Source: PNNG01 sp046291695 (lineage in GTDB: Bacteria > Bacteroidota > Bacteroidia > UBA7662). Taken from it: a stretch of 64,000 nt of DNA. A program made the translations under genes and the position numbers. The notes beneath the pieces were generated by a model. It was not told the DNA's origin. It worked only from the letters and a program-made list of their open reading frames with translations, and searched no databases. The DNA lies in the NCBI GenBank assembly GCA_046291695.1, contig JBKBSO010000008.1, positions 1-64,000 on the forward strand, written 5' to 3'. The first letter of the stretch is position 1; each line of letters opens with the position of its first letter. Of the stretch, positions 1-8,705 are shown piece after piece.

Positions 1-290
1 TCTTTAAAATTCAGCCTCAGCACTGCCATCTCCTGTCAAACCAAAAAATTACTTGCTAACTTGCGGATGAGCAGATTGCTTTTCATCTCCAATTAGTTCC
101 AGATCTTGGTTTTTTTGATTTCAGCCATATTATCGACACTACGCAAGCCGATCAATTAGAAATAAGACTGCTGCGGTTTGGAGGCGAGCTGCTGGATGAA
201 CGCCGGGGTTTGATGGCAGAATATCGGTTTTCGGACCATTACCAGGTCACGCTAAAAAACTACTATAGCTTCCCTGTGCCACCCAATTAA
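1..290 (+). pseudogene. 3' end of an unidentified gene, cut by the window and possibly frameshifted
   Basis: The reading frame that ends at TAA 288-290 (C-terminus YYSFPVPPN) is open only from 60 and has an in-frame TAA at 57-59 and no ATG before 213. Another frame is open from base 1 to about 96. Joining the two near 61-63, as if one G were missing, gives a continuous protein-like sequence (KKLLANL followed by ADEQIAFHLQL). I read this as the C-terminus of one gene with a single-base frameshift or sequencing error, but two separate frames or a wrong frame in the first 60 bases are also possible. I do not recognise the protein family. Confidence 0.4.
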
Positions 291-314
291 AAGAAGCTGT
301 AGCTTTGAGCACTG

Positions 315-818
315 ATGAACAGCACACACAAACTTCTTCAAGGCAATTGGCAAAAACGTGCAGCGGAACGAAAGAAATCGTTTGCGCAAATGCTTAAGCG
401 CGGCCAACACAAAACCATGTTGAAGCTATTGCCCAATTTACACGAAGAAGCCGTTACACAAATCGACTGCCTAAGCTGTGCAGCATGCTGCAAAAATTAT
501 TCTCCCCGATTCAAAACCCCCGATATCAAACGCATCAGCAAGGGTGTAGGCATGCGCGAAAGCGTGTTCATCAGTACCTACCTGCAATTAGATGAAGAGG
601 GCGATTATGTGGTTCAAAGCTCGCCCTGCCCCTTTTTGGGTGCCGACAACCGCTGTGGCATTTATGACATACGCCCTTCCGACTGTCGCCGCTTCCCCTA
701 CACCGATGAAGATGTCTTGCTCAAGCGCCCCAACATCAGTTTAAAAAACAGCTGCTTCTGCCCCATTACCTATGTGGTACTCGAAGGGCTGCTCCTCTCC
801 ATTAAAAACCCAAGTTGA
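315..818 (+). CDS. YkgJ-family cysteine-cluster protein (putative Zn/Fe-binding)
   Basis: This 167-residue soluble protein has no signal peptide. It carries the YkgJ cysteine signature: C52-x2-C55-x2-C58-C59 (CLSCAACC), then C105, C114 and C124 in CPFLGADNRCGIYDIRPSDC, and a late pair C147/C149. Family members are annotated as putative zinc- or iron-chelating proteins. The biochemical role is not established, and a [4Fe-4S] cluster is a plausible inference. The N-terminus (residues 1-45) is basic and variable. It starts 24 nt after the preceding stop and may be co-transcribed with that gene. No Shine-Dalgarno sequence precedes the ATG. Confidence 0.85.
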   Translation: MNSTHKLLQGNWQKRAAERKKSFAQMLKRGQHKTMLKLLPNLHEEAVTQIDCLSCAACCKNYSPRFKTPDIKRISKGVGMRESVFISTYLQLDEEGDYVVQSSPCPFLGADNRCGIYDIRPSDCRRFPYTDEDVLLKRPNISLKNSCFCPITYVVLEGLLLSIKNPS

Positions 819-949
819 AAGTAGCAAAATCCAGCAAGGCGGTGGGTTAACATCCGAAGTATGGCAGATGTCTTCTACTTACCGAAATCTAAAGCTACAA
901 GTCTAATATGTGTTTCTTTTTTGCTTTGGAAACCGAGCGATGCTACTAA

Positions 950-2368
950 ATGTTTCGGGTTTCTCCTACCTTAGGACATCCAATTGAACAAGCTTGTATG
1001 CACTACTTCGTTGTTAGTCTTGTTACCCAATGGCTCAAGCCACAAAACATACACCACCAAACCAACACCGTACGACCTCTTCTTGGTTTGATGCATTTGC
1101 TGGCTTTGCTTTTTATGGTCGCTCCCATTCCTGCCCATGCCTTTTCGCTTAAAAACCACCCCTTTTCGATAGAAGGTTTCGAGTATTATGTAGAAGACGT
1201 GATTGTAGCTCAGCAAGAAAAGTACATGTTAGGTCTTGCCCCGGGCATCGGATACATAAAATTGCGTGATAGCTTATCAACGGAGCTGCGGCAATTTTTT
1301 ACGAAGCATTTAGCGGCCGACGGAGTGAAAAAACCTGTGATACTCAAAGTCAACAAGGTGCTTTTTTCAGGCCACCAGCTGAACGAAGCCATGGTAGAAT
1401 TGAGCCTGAGCTTCTTGAAACACGAAAACAACCAATACGAGCAGCTTTATGCCAGCTCGGCAGTTGTTTATCAAATGAAAAAAACGCCATGTGAAGGGAC
1501 GTTCTGTTTAGAAGACCTCTTGCTCCAAGCGTTTAAGACCTGCATGATGCAATTTGATGCTGTGAGTAAATCGGAACAACTTCAGCCCATTGCAGTGGCC
1601 GTATCTGATTTGCATCGCGTGATGGCGTATAAATCGTTTTGGTCGGTTTTTCAGCAAAGCAGCACAACACCCGGCTGGTATTATTCGTACAACGATTTTA
1701 TACAACAACGTATTGACCCCACGCCTAAGATTGAAGTTTCTAAAGCCGACGACCTGGGTTTTCGAAGGGTTCGCCGAAGCGGTAAATCGCAAAATGATTT
1801 TTGGGGCTATTTTGACGGTGAGTTCAGCTACTTTTTAGACGATAATGGCTTGCATCGCCTTCGGTTTGACACCATCGACAGCCTCTTTTACATCCAAGTT
1901 TATGTGCCTGTTGGGTTTATTCCTGTTGGTTTCGATCCTGTGGGTATGGCAATTGGTATTGCCGCGTCCGCAGTCATTGAGTTGACTTCTGATAGAAATC
2001 TTTTTTTTGCTTTTGATGCCTTGACTGGAAACCTGTATTATCGAAAACCAAATGGTAGCGAACTTGTCATTACCTCTGAAAAAGGGGCCAAAAAAGAGCC
2101 TATTTGCATTTATTACTTCGATAGCTTGGTGGCCTGCATCTACCAAACTGAATATGTAAAACTCAAGCTTCCTTCAGAGCACGGCGTTGGCAAATTCACT
2201 TTTTCTAATTCGGCATATAGCCGCGAATTTTATATCCGCCCGAATGAATACGACCTCTTTAATATTGAGTACCATAACGGTTTGATTTATTACAAAAATC
2301 GAATTGTTGTTGAATTGAAAAAGAAAACCGCAGTACCCGCTCAAATACAACCTGTTCAGATTAATTGA
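950..2368 (+). CDS. Secreted protein of unknown function
   Basis: The open frame is 472 residues from ATG 950. A convincing signal peptide (LMHLLALLFMVAPIPAHA) starts only at Met48, so ATG 1091 is the more likely start, giving a 425-residue precursor cleaved after AHA. The mature protein has a mixed alpha/beta N-terminal half (residues 66-220) with a CEGTFC pair of cysteines, then a beta-rich C-terminal half with alternating Tyr/Phe patterns (for example FDGEFSYFLDDNGLHRLRF) that resemble propeller or YD-like strands. I do not recognise a family. It stands alone between the YkgJ gene and a non-coding stretch. The sequence shows an exported protein but no catalytic motif. Confidence 0.7.
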   Translation: MFRVSPTLGHPIEQACMHYFVVSLVTQWLKPQNIHHQTNTVRPLLGLMHLLALLFMVAPIPAHAFSLKNHPFSIEGFEYYVEDVIVAQQEKYMLGLAPGIGYIKLRDSLSTELRQFFTKHLAADGVKKPVILKVNKVLFSGHQLNEAMVELSLSFLKHENNQYEQLYASSAVVYQMKKTPCEGTFCLEDLLLQAFKTCMMQFDAVSKSEQLQPIAVAVSDLHRVMAYKSFWSVFQQSSTTPGWYYSYNDFIQQRIDPTPKIEVSKADDLGFRRVRRSGKSQNDFWGYFDGEFSYFLDDNGLHRLRFDTIDSLFYIQVYVPVGFIPVGFDPVGMAIGIAASAVIELTSDRNLFFAFDALTGNLYYRKPNGSELVITSEKGAKKEPICIYYFDSLVACIYQTEYVKLKLPSEHGVGKFTFSNSAYSREFYIRPNEYDLFNIEYHNGLIYYKNRIVVELKKKTAVPAQIQPVQIN

Positions 2369-2693
2369 CCGTTGGTGTTGTGCTTCGAATGCCAGGCTTG
2401 TCTCACCCTCTTATCCCTCTCCGACCTCACCTCGCTTCGACTCCGCACAGCGACCGGAAAACCGCTGCGTGAGAGAGGGACGCTACATTATTGATCCGCC
2501 TGGAGATTGGTTGAAAATTGAATTTTGATTTACGCACAAAAATGGCTCTTGCCGCTGCAAGGGAGAGTGACGATACATTCCGTATCGCTGATGAATGTTT
2601 TCCATGGATACTTCAGGTCAGTATAGCCTATTTTATGACCAATCGGCGGGTTGAGCGAAGCGAATCCCTTTTTGAACATTGAACCTTGAACCC
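2369..2693. other. Intergenic stretch with a palindromic element, no gene seen
   Basis: These 325 bases separate the unknown secreted protein from the convergent TonB receptor gene. The only structure I see is the inverted repeat at 2414-2480. A short open frame on the minus strand (2530-2910) overlaps the receptor gene out of frame and looks like a shadow. Confidence 0.6.
2414..2480. repeat. Imperfect palindromic (REP-like) element
   Basis: The arms TCCCTCTC (2414-2421) and GAGAGAGGGA (2471-2480) pair. Inside them, CACAGCG and CGCTGCGTG flank CCGGAAAACCG, which can form an inner hairpin. The element lies between convergent genes, where dispersed palindromes and terminators are common. No second copy was found in this window by eye. 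Confidence 0.4.
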
Positions 2694-5123
2694 CTAAAAA
2701 TCCACAATGATGCCAATGGTAGGTAAACGCTGGCCTACCCGGTTTGGAATGCGGTCGGCAAGGTAGCGGCTGGGGTCGTTGGGGTCGGCAATAGGCTGGC
2801 CGGTAGCCGGATCGATGCGCGCCACAATGAAATCGGGCCCCACGGTTTGTTGGTTCAGCAGGTTTTGTACATCCACATAAAAATTGAACGCCCATTTTTC
2901 GAAGTTCCACTTTTTGTCGATCCGAAGGTCTAGCTGCTGGGTGTTCCCCGCCCGGATACTGTTAAGCGCCATAAAATCGAATATGGGTCGCTGGTTCAAA
3001 TCCCAGACATCTTGCCTCAATGTCAGCTGCTCGTCGAAGGGTGTGGTTGGTGCACCGCCCACAAAGCGGTAGCGAACGCCCAGTTCCCAATCGCCTTTGA
3101 TGATTTTACCGCCGGTGAGGGTAAAGATGTGGCGGTTGTCCCAAGCCGATGGAATGAACTCACCCACCGCATTCTGAAACTCGCTGCGCACCCAGGTGTA
3201 CGAAAAAATGCCGTAAAAGCCTTTGTACAACTTCTGCTGGGCCAGGTATTCGAGTCCGTAACTGCGACCGCGATTGGTGCTGGTGGCTGGTGCATTGCCA
3301 ATCACCCCAAAATCGCTGCCCAAATTGGCCAAACTCACGCCCTGGTCGAGCAAAAAGGGATACTGGAAATAATCTTTGTAAAAGGCCTCTACGGTGGAGC
3401 GGAAACTTTTACGACCAAAGTATTCTACCCCAGCCACGTAATGGTCCACCCCGATGTATTTGATGCCATTATCGCGATTTTGCAGCTGTCCAAAATTGTT
3501 ACGGAAACCCAAAATGGTATATGGCGGTAGCTGATAATAGCGGCCAACATTCCCGTTGAAGCTCCATTTTTCGGCAAAATTGTACGAAAACGAAAAACGG
3601 GGTGAAAACTGCTCGAGCGGATTGCGCATGCTTTCGGCATAATCATTCCCGTCGACCCGCAAACCCGCACTCAACACCAATATTTCGCCGAAAAAGCTTT
3701 TCGACACCTGCCCAAAAAGGCCATAGCGATTGAGGTAAATTTCGTTTTCGAAATTACGATTCACAATGTTGTTGCCAATGAGCTCGTTGGTGTTGTTGTT
3801 CACAAAATAGCGCGCCCGGTCGAAGTTCACACCATAGTTAATTTTCCAACCTTCACTGGTACGAATGTTATTCTCGTAACGGAAGCGGTTTTCGCTTTCC
3901 TGACTCACAAAATCTTGCAAGCGAATCTGGCTTTCGTCGTTATTAAGGTGCTTGTAACTCACATTGTTGAGCATGTTCCTACTCAATACAAAGGTGTGGT
4001 AGCCGTTTTGTCGGTAGCGCTTGTACACCAGGCCATTGGTATAATTCCACTGGGTGGTAACGGGCAAGTTTCCTAAAATGTAGCGCTGCTCGCGTACCCG
4101 TGCACTGTCGACACCCGGATTTTCGGTCGGGTCGAAGCTCAAATTCAAACTGGTATTGAGGCTGAATTGGTCGATGGCTCCCAAGCCTACGAAATAAATC
4201 TCGTTTTGGTTGTCGATTTTGTACTTCACCTTGGCCTGAAAGCCATTGAAAGTAGGCAAAAAGGGCAAACCAATGGCGTTGAACAAAAACTGCAGGTAGC
4301 TGCGACGGGCCGATACCACGTACGAAATCTTGTCGTTGATGGGGCCTTCAGCAATCAAGCCGATGTCGCTGGCACCTACAATGCCACGAAAGGTGGTTTT
4401 GTCGGTGCTGGGATCCTTTTGCTTGAATTCAAACACCGAACTCAAGGTATTGCCGCGATTCGAAGGAAAAGCGCCAGAGTAAAAGTCTACCTCACGTATC
4501 ATGTCAACATTGATGATGCCCACGGGACCACCTGAACTGCCTTGGGTACTGAAGTGGTTAATTACTGGGACTTCTACCCCATCCAGAAAAAAGCGATTTT
4601 CGTTGGGTGCACCGCCGCGGATGATGATGTCGTTGCGGAAAGCGGCACCGCTCGACACACCTGGCAACGACTGAATGGCCCGGGAGATATCGCGGTTGCC
4701 GCCAGGATTCCGCTGTATCTCAGCCACGCCTAAGGTACGGAGCGAAACCGGGCTTTCTTCGGTTCGTGTAAAAGGTGAGGCCGTAACTTCTACGGCTTCG
4801 AGGCTGCGGGAATCTTCTTCCAATTCAACATTCACAATAGCGGGTCGGGCATTCACTACCTGAATCTCGAAAATAGTTACCGGTTTAAACCCCAAGTAAC
4901 TCACTTGCAGGTTGTAGAAACCCGGTTTTAGATTTGGGATACTAAACTTACCATCAATATCAGAGGTAGCACCGACGGTAGTGCCCTGAATAATTACATT
5001 GGCAAAAGGAATGGTTTGGTTATTGGTCTTATTTCGTACGACTCCACGAATCTCACCGGTTTGTGCAGTTACTATTGCAGGAAACAGCAATAACAGCGCA
5101 AGCAAGACCCTATTTGCGTGCAT
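2694..5123 (-). CDS. TonB-dependent receptor with carboxypeptidase-like N-terminal domain
   Basis: An outer-membrane receptor of 809 residues from ATG 5123. I prefer that start because the signal peptide (LLALLLLFPAIVTAQ) begins there; the open frame extends upstream to 5177. After the signal peptide comes a CarboxypepD_reg-like domain (GEIRGVVRNKTNNQTIPFAN to about residue 95), then a plug with SLPGVSSGAAFRNDIIIRGG and FFLDGVEVPVINHFS, then a long 22-strand-type barrel rich in aromatic strand ends, ending in FDF-like VDF. The substrate cannot be read from the sequence; no SusD gene is adjacent, so this is not a SusC/D pair. It overlaps the end of the upstream crtW-like gene by 14 nt and is probably co-transcribed with it. 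Confidence 0.9.
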   Translation of the reverse strand: MHANRVLLALLLLFPAIVTAQTGEIRGVVRNKTNNQTIPFANVIIQGTTVGATSDIDGKFSIPNLKPGFYNLQVSYLGFKPVTIFEIQVVNARPAIVNVELEEDSRSLEAVEVTASPFTRTEESPVSLRTLGVAEIQRNPGGNRDISRAIQSLPGVSSGAAFRNDIIIRGGAPNENRFFLDGVEVPVINHFSTQGSSGGPVGIINVDMIREVDFYSGAFPSNRGNTLSSVFEFKQKDPSTDKTTFRGIVGASDIGLIAEGPINDKISYVVSARRSYLQFLFNAIGLPFLPTFNGFQAKVKYKIDNQNEIYFVGLGAIDQFSLNTSLNLSFDPTENPGVDSARVREQRYILGNLPVTTQWNYTNGLVYKRYRQNGYHTFVLSRNMLNNVSYKHLNNDESQIRLQDFVSQESENRFRYENNIRTSEGWKINYGVNFDRARYFVNNNTNELIGNNIVNRNFENEIYLNRYGLFGQVSKSFFGEILVLSAGLRVDGNDYAESMRNPLEQFSPRFSFSYNFAEKWSFNGNVGRYYQLPPYTILGFRNNFGQLQNRDNGIKYIGVDHYVAGVEYFGRKSFRSTVEAFYKDYFQYPFLLDQGVSLANLGSDFGVIGNAPATSTNRGRSYGLEYLAQQKLYKGFYGIFSYTWVRSEFQNAVGEFIPSAWDNRHIFTLTGGKIIKGDWELGVRYRFVGGAPTTPFDEQLTLRQDVWDLNQRPIFDFMALNSIRAGNTQQLDLRIDKKWNFEKWAFNFYVDVQNLLNQQTVGPDFIVARIDPATGQPIADPNDPSRYLADRIPNRVGQRLPTIGIIVDF

Positions 5124-5823
5124 ACAAAAGCCACCAAGGCGTACCCGGTGCATCGTGGTGTTCATAATGGTATCCAAAAAAGTAACAACTTAAAAAAGCC
5201 CAAACATGGTTTTTAGCTTGAGAACGTGCCCGATGTTGGTTATCGGGGGCGTGCTCACCTTGGTGTGGCAAATAGGTGCCGAAATAAAATAACTGCAGCA
5301 TGCTCAACACCGAGGGGACAATGTAAAAGAGCACGAGATTGACCTCAGGGATCCAAATTTTGGCGATGTTGTGGATGATGGCCATACCCACAATTTGATA
5401 CCAGCGCACATAAGTTTTAACAAATTTGAAAAACCATAGCCAAAACGGTGGAGGTCCGTAATCGGGATCATCGGCCGTGCCGGCATAGCGGTGGTGCTCG
5501 TGGTGTTTGGGCAGCATGCGTTTCCAGCTGTTGAGCGCAAACAGGGCCAAACACAGTGCCCCGATAAAATTATTGAGCCGCTTGTTGTTCGATACTGTGC
5601 CATGCATGGCATCGTGCGCGGTTATGAACAATCCGGTGAACAAATGGGTTTGCAGCAGCATGAGGGCCAAGAGCACGGGTTCTACCCCATTCACCTGGTA
5701 GTTTAAATTAAACGCAAGCAAGGCCACCCAAAAACCAAGGATGAGCGCGGCAATGAGCACGCCCTTACCAGAGGCGATTTGGCTGCGGACTTGGGCCGAA
5801 AAGGTAGACGAAGCGGTGGTCAT
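5110..5823 (-). CDS. crtW: CrtW-like beta-carotene ketolase (membrane desaturase superfamily)
   Basis: A 237-residue multi-pass membrane di-iron enzyme. The His motifs follow the CrtW pattern: HDAMHG, HHEHH, then FGTYLPH and YHYEHHDAPGTPWW near the C-terminus. CrtW adds 4-keto groups to beta-carotene (canthaxanthin and astaxanthin synthesis). A general fatty-acid desaturase is the alternative, but FGTYLPH and the PWW terminus favour the ketolase family. Four hydrophobic stretches fit the membrane topology. No other carotenoid gene (crtB, crtI, crtY, crtZ) is in the window, so the substrate is inferred. The gene is followed, with overlap, by a TonB receptor gene and has its own TAGCTTTG box 10 nt before the ATG. 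Confidence 0.8.
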   Translation of the reverse strand: MTTASSTFSAQVRSQIASGKGVLIAALILGFWVALLAFNLNYQVNGVEPVLLALMLLQTHLFTGLFITAHDAMHGTVSNNKRLNNFIGALCLALFALNSWKRMLPKHHEHHRYAGTADDPDYGPPPFWLWFFKFVKTYVRWYQIVGMAIIHNIAKIWIPEVNLVLFYIVPSVLSMLQLFYFGTYLPHQGEHAPDNQHRARSQAKNHVWAFLSCYFFGYHYEHHDAPGTPWWLLYARK

Positions 5824-5833
5824 GAATGAATAA

Positions 5834-5841
5834 CAAAGCTA
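5834..5841 (-). promoter_or_regulatory. -7 promoter element TAGCTTTG for the crtW-like gene
   Basis: Reverse complement of CAAAGCTA. It matches the Bacteroidota -7 consensus TAnnTTTG and lies 10 nt upstream of the ATG at 5823. No clear -33 TTTG was found. Confidence 0.55.
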
Positions 5842-6262
5842 CAACAGCATGTTGGATTGAAAGTTTGAGAAATATGCGAAATATTTGAATGTTTTAGTGC
5901 TGTGGATGCGATGATTGTTTCAGGGCTCACAAATAGCATTGCGCGGACAGCAAGAGCGTTTGTTTTTTCACCGCAGATCCTTAGACCCCGACCGTAGCGC
6001 CGGGGGTCGCAGAGTTTTTTCTATTTTATGGCTTTCATTTTTTGAAAATTACTGCTTCAAGGTCTTTGAGTGGCCTTTTTTATCAGTGCTACTAGCAGCG
6101 ATGGCTGGCCGCGTACCGATGATGCAATTGGCATGTCGGCATCTGAAGAAGGGCGCAGAACCAAGCCTTCGGCTTATAGGTAAATAGCAACCCGATTGAT
6201 TTTGATTTCTGAGGAAATCATTTTTTATGCGTTTCTACTTTTTCTGTAAAGCATTTATGCGC
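5842..6262. other. Intergenic stretch with a hairpin, no convincing gene
   Basis: The only frame here (5915-6187, plus) has no family resemblance and a biased composition, so I do not call it. A GC-rich hairpin lies at 5984-6008 (GACCCCG pairing with CGGGGGTC), followed about eight bases later by a T-run, so it could act as a terminator or be a dispersed palindrome. Confidence 0.5.
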
Positions 6263-6270
6263 TATATTTG
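6263..6270 (+). promoter_or_regulatory. -7 promoter element TATATTTG for the AAA ATPase gene
   Basis: A perfect TAnnTTTG, 23 nt before the ATG at 6294. The -33 region is only T-rich. Confidence 0.6.
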
Positions 6271-6293
6271 CTTCTTAGAAACAGCATTTTAAA

Positions 6294-7487
6294 ATGGAAC
6301 GGCAATTTGAGTATTTCAGACAACGTTTGCAACGCGTGCCGCTGACCCACAGCAGGCCCCTGCTGCACGAACTGCCCCCAGCTGAGCGATTGATTGGCAT
6401 CAAAGGCGCGCGCGGTGTTGGCAAAACCACCCTGCTGTTGCAATATGCCCATCATTACTTGCCTGCCGACCAAAAAACGCTCTACATCAGCCTCGATGAT
6501 CCCTTTTTCCAGCAACAAACGCTCGAAGAGTTTGCACGCAGTTTTGTGCAATTGGGAGGATCCGCCCTGCTCATCGACGAAGTACACCGCTTGCCCGATT
6601 GGGGCCGGAGCCTCAAATTTCTGTACGACCAATATCCCGAGCTGCGCATCATTTTTACGGCTTCATCGGTACTACAGCTGAATGAAAAAGCCGCCGATTT
6701 AGGTCGCCGGGGCATTTTTAGAGAACTACCCGGCCTGTCGTTTCGCGAGTATCTCAATTGGTTTCATGCGCAAAACATCCCCGTGCTTCCCCTCAACCAA
6801 TTGGGTCAACAACATGCTACACGGGCGGCAGAACTGAGCAGCCAATTCAAACCCCTGGCGCTATTCAAACAATACCTCGAACAGGGCTACTACCCATTTC
6901 AAATCGAAAATCCCGCTACCTACCTCGAAAAGCTGCGCGAAAACACACGCATTACCATTGAGTCGGACATCCGTACTTATATGTCGATTGAGACCGACAC
7001 CATTCATTTGCTGCTAAAACTGATGGCCATTTTAGCCGATTCGGTGCCCTTTACACCCAACATCAGCAAGCTGGCCGAACGCATGGGGAGTACGCGTAAC
7101 ACGGTGGTCATGCTGCTCGAATACCTCGAGAAAGGCAAACTCATTCATCGGTTGTACAAACAAAGCAGCGGCATCACGCGCATGCAAAAGCCTGATAAAA
7201 TATACCTCGACAATCCCAATTTGATGTTTGCCCTCAGTTGGAACCAAATCAATTGGGGCGCCCTGCGCGAAACCTTTGCGGTTAGTCAGTTACGACCGGT
7301 ATACCCCATGCGGCTCGGTCAAACTGCCGACTTTTTGGTAGATGAAACCTATGAATTAGAAATTGGTGGCCGACAAAAAGGCGGCAGTCAACTGCAGCAG
7401 TCCGAAAACAGCTTTCTGCTTACCGATGATACTGAAATAGGTTTTGGGCGAAAAATCCCGCTGTGGATGCTGGGCTTGGTACGCTAA
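6294..7487 (+). CDS. AAA+ ATPase of the AAA_14/DUF4143 family
   Basis: A 397-residue protein with an N-terminal AAA_14 ATPase domain: Walker A GARGVGKT at residues 38-45 and Walker B ALLIDEVH at 91-98. A sensor-1-like FTASS follows, then the RGIFRELPGLSFREYL segment typical of this family. The C-terminal DUF4143 region (about 215-390) contains a winged-helix-like stretch (NISKLAERMGSTRNTVVMLL) and a PD-(D/E)xK-like end (YELEIGGRQKGG). Cellular function is not established; members are often accessory genes. It is monocistronic, has its own -7 box and meets the glutathione peroxidase gene tail to tail with 2 nt between the stops. GC content looks similar to the neighbours, so there is no clear sign of recent transfer. 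Confidence 0.85.
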   Translation: MERQFEYFRQRLQRVPLTHSRPLLHELPPAERLIGIKGARGVGKTTLLLQYAHHYLPADQKTLYISLDDPFFQQQTLEEFARSFVQLGGSALLIDEVHRLPDWGRSLKFLYDQYPELRIIFTASSVLQLNEKAADLGRRGIFRELPGLSFREYLNWFHAQNIPVLPLNQLGQQHATRAAELSSQFKPLALFKQYLEQGYYPFQIENPATYLEKLRENTRITIESDIRTYMSIETDTIHLLLKLMAILADSVPFTPNISKLAERMGSTRNTVVMLLEYLEKGKLIHRLYKQSSGITRMQKPDKIYLDNPNLMFALSWNQINWGALRETFAVSQLRPVYPMRLGQTADFLVDETYELEIGGRQKGGSQLQQSENSFLLTDDTEIGFGRKIPLWMLGLVR

Positions 7488-7489
7488 GC

Positions 7490-8053
7490 TTAGTCTTTGG
7501 CAATCCGCTTCACAATTTTTGGGCTGTCGGGTTTGGTGGTGGGCAAAAAGTAATCGACCAGTTGGCCCTCTTCGTCAACCAAATATTTTTGGAAGTTCCA
7601 CCAAATGCGGCTCGATTTTTTACCATTCAACTCTTTTTCCGTGAGCCACTTAAAAATCGGATGTTTATCGTTTCCCTTGGTGCTGGCTTTGTCGAGCATT
7701 AAAAAGTCTACCCCGTAGTTGGCTTGACAAAACGCCTCAATCGCTTCTCCCTTTCGAGGTTCTTGCCCGGCAAAATCATTGGTAGGAATGCCAATTACAA
7801 CCAATTCTTCTTTATACTCGGCATGCAGTTTTTGCAAGGCCTCGAGCTGTGGTGTAAATCCGCATTCCGTAGCAGTATTCACGAGCAACACTTTTTTTCC
7901 CTTAAATTGGCTGAAATCAATGTCTTTTCCATCGAGGCCCTGTGCTTTTAAGTCGTAAAAATTAGTGATATTCATTGTTTTTGTTTTGGGTTCACCCGCC
8001 TCGCCACACGAAGGCATTACAAACAAGGCGATCAGCAAAAAAGCTCGGGACAT
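7490..8053 (-). CDS. Glutathione peroxidase family protein, exported
   Basis: A 187-residue thiol peroxidase that reduces hydroperoxides. The N-terminus (MSRAFLLIALFVMPSC) is a signal peptide, probably of lipoprotein type with Cys16, although the -3 residue is not ideal. The catalytic centre is visible: Cys64 in NTATECGFTPQ, Gln97 in NDFAGQEP and Trp-Asn in WWNFQKYLV. The active-site residue is Cys rather than selenocysteine. Many bacterial members use thioredoxin rather than glutathione, so the electron donor is uncertain. It probably acts in the periplasm. It is divergent from the DUF4442 gene, with 77 nt between the starts. Confidence 0.88.
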   Translation of the reverse strand: MSRAFLLIALFVMPSCGEAGEPKTKTMNITNFYDLKAQGLDGKDIDFSQFKGKKVLLVNTATECGFTPQLEALQKLHAEYKEELVVIGIPTNDFAGQEPRKGEAIEAFCQANYGVDFLMLDKASTKGNDKHPIFKWLTEKELNGKKSSRIWWNFQKYLVDEEGQLVDYFLPTTKPDSPKIVKRIAKD

Positions 8054-8118
8054 ATACTATGAACAGTTTAGCAATGGAAGTGTTCACAGATTTTAAAATA
8101 TAGCCGGCACTTTTCAGC

Positions 8119-8126
8119 TAAATTTG
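8119..8126 (+). promoter_or_regulatory. -7 promoter element TAAATTTG, 4 nt before the start codon
   Basis: A perfect TAnnTTTG with only four bases (8127-8130) before ATG 8131. Transcription would start at or next to the A of the ATG, so the mRNA is probably leaderless. Confidence 0.55.
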
Positions 8127-8130
8127 CATC

Positions 8131-8607
8131 ATGAAACTAAAGTCTTGGCAAGTAAAATGGATGTTACGGATTTTTCCGCCCCTCCTTTTTAGCCGTGTGT
8201 GGCTTAAAAGCGTGGCCAAAGACTTCAAAAGTTGTGAGGTTTATGTAACGCCTTCTCTGCTTAATCGCAATTTACAGCGCACAGTTTTTGGAGGCACGCT
8301 ATTCAGTGCCTTTGATCCTTTTCATGCCATTTTGTTTTGGCAATATTTTGCCCAACGCGGCCACCGGCTCGAAGCCTGGCTCAAAAGTGCCGAAGTGAGT
8401 TACAAAAAACCTGTAAATAGCCGTGTACGCATCCACTTTGAGCTCGACGACCAAAGTCTTGCTGAAGCCGAAGCGGCCTTAGCTAGCGAAGGACGCTTTC
8501 AAAAATGGATGGTTGCTCAGGCCATCGACCGATCCGGCGACTTGTGTGTAGAGGCACGCCTACTCGTTTACCTGCGTAATTTCAAAGGGCACTCAGCTAA
8601 TTTCTAA
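8131..8607 (+). CDS. DUF4442 protein (hotdog-fold, thioesterase-like)
   Basis: A 158-residue protein resembling the DUF4442 family, which has the hotdog fold of PaaI-type acyl-CoA thioesterases. Visible features are an N-terminal basic amphipathic helix (KLKSWQVKWMLRIFPPLLFS), a central GGTLFSAFDPFHAILFWQYF segment corresponding to the hotdog helix, and beta strands such as EVSYKKPVNSRVRIHFEL. No catalytic residue is certain and substrate is unknown. It stands alone and is transcribed away from the glutathione peroxidase gene. Confidence 0.75.
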   Translation: MKLKSWQVKWMLRIFPPLLFSRVWLKSVAKDFKSCEVYVTPSLLNRNLQRTVFGGTLFSAFDPFHAILFWQYFAQRGHRLEAWLKSAEVSYKKPVNSRVRIHFELDDQSLAEAEAALASEGRFQKWMVAQAIDRSGDLCVEARLLVYLRNFKGHSANF

Positions 8608-8657
8608 GCACTTACAATTTAAATTAACGTTCATGTTAAAATTTATTTAAATCAATG

Positions 8658-8688
8658 TTTGAACTTTGATGTTTAGACATTAATTTTG
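8658..8688 (+). promoter_or_regulatory. Full Bacteroidota promoter TTTG-N19-TAATTTTG for the YceI gene
   Basis: The -33 TTTG is at 8658-8661 and the -7 TAATTTTG at 8681-8688, with a 19-nt spacer. This is the best match to the Bacteroidota sigma consensus in the window. The predicted transcription start is about 8693-8696, ten or so bases before the ATG at 8706. Confidence 0.75.
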
Positions 8689-8705
8689 CAGACATAATTT
8701 TAAAC

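Noticed and set aside
5915..6187. 90-residue open frame on the plus strand
   Set aside because: No family resemblance, no promoter or plausible start, and it covers a GC hairpin; likely non-coding.
6294..7487. Defence or toxin-antitoxin module around the DUF4143 ATPase
   Set aside because: It stands alone, with ordinary neighbours and no toxin, nuclease or phage gene next to it.
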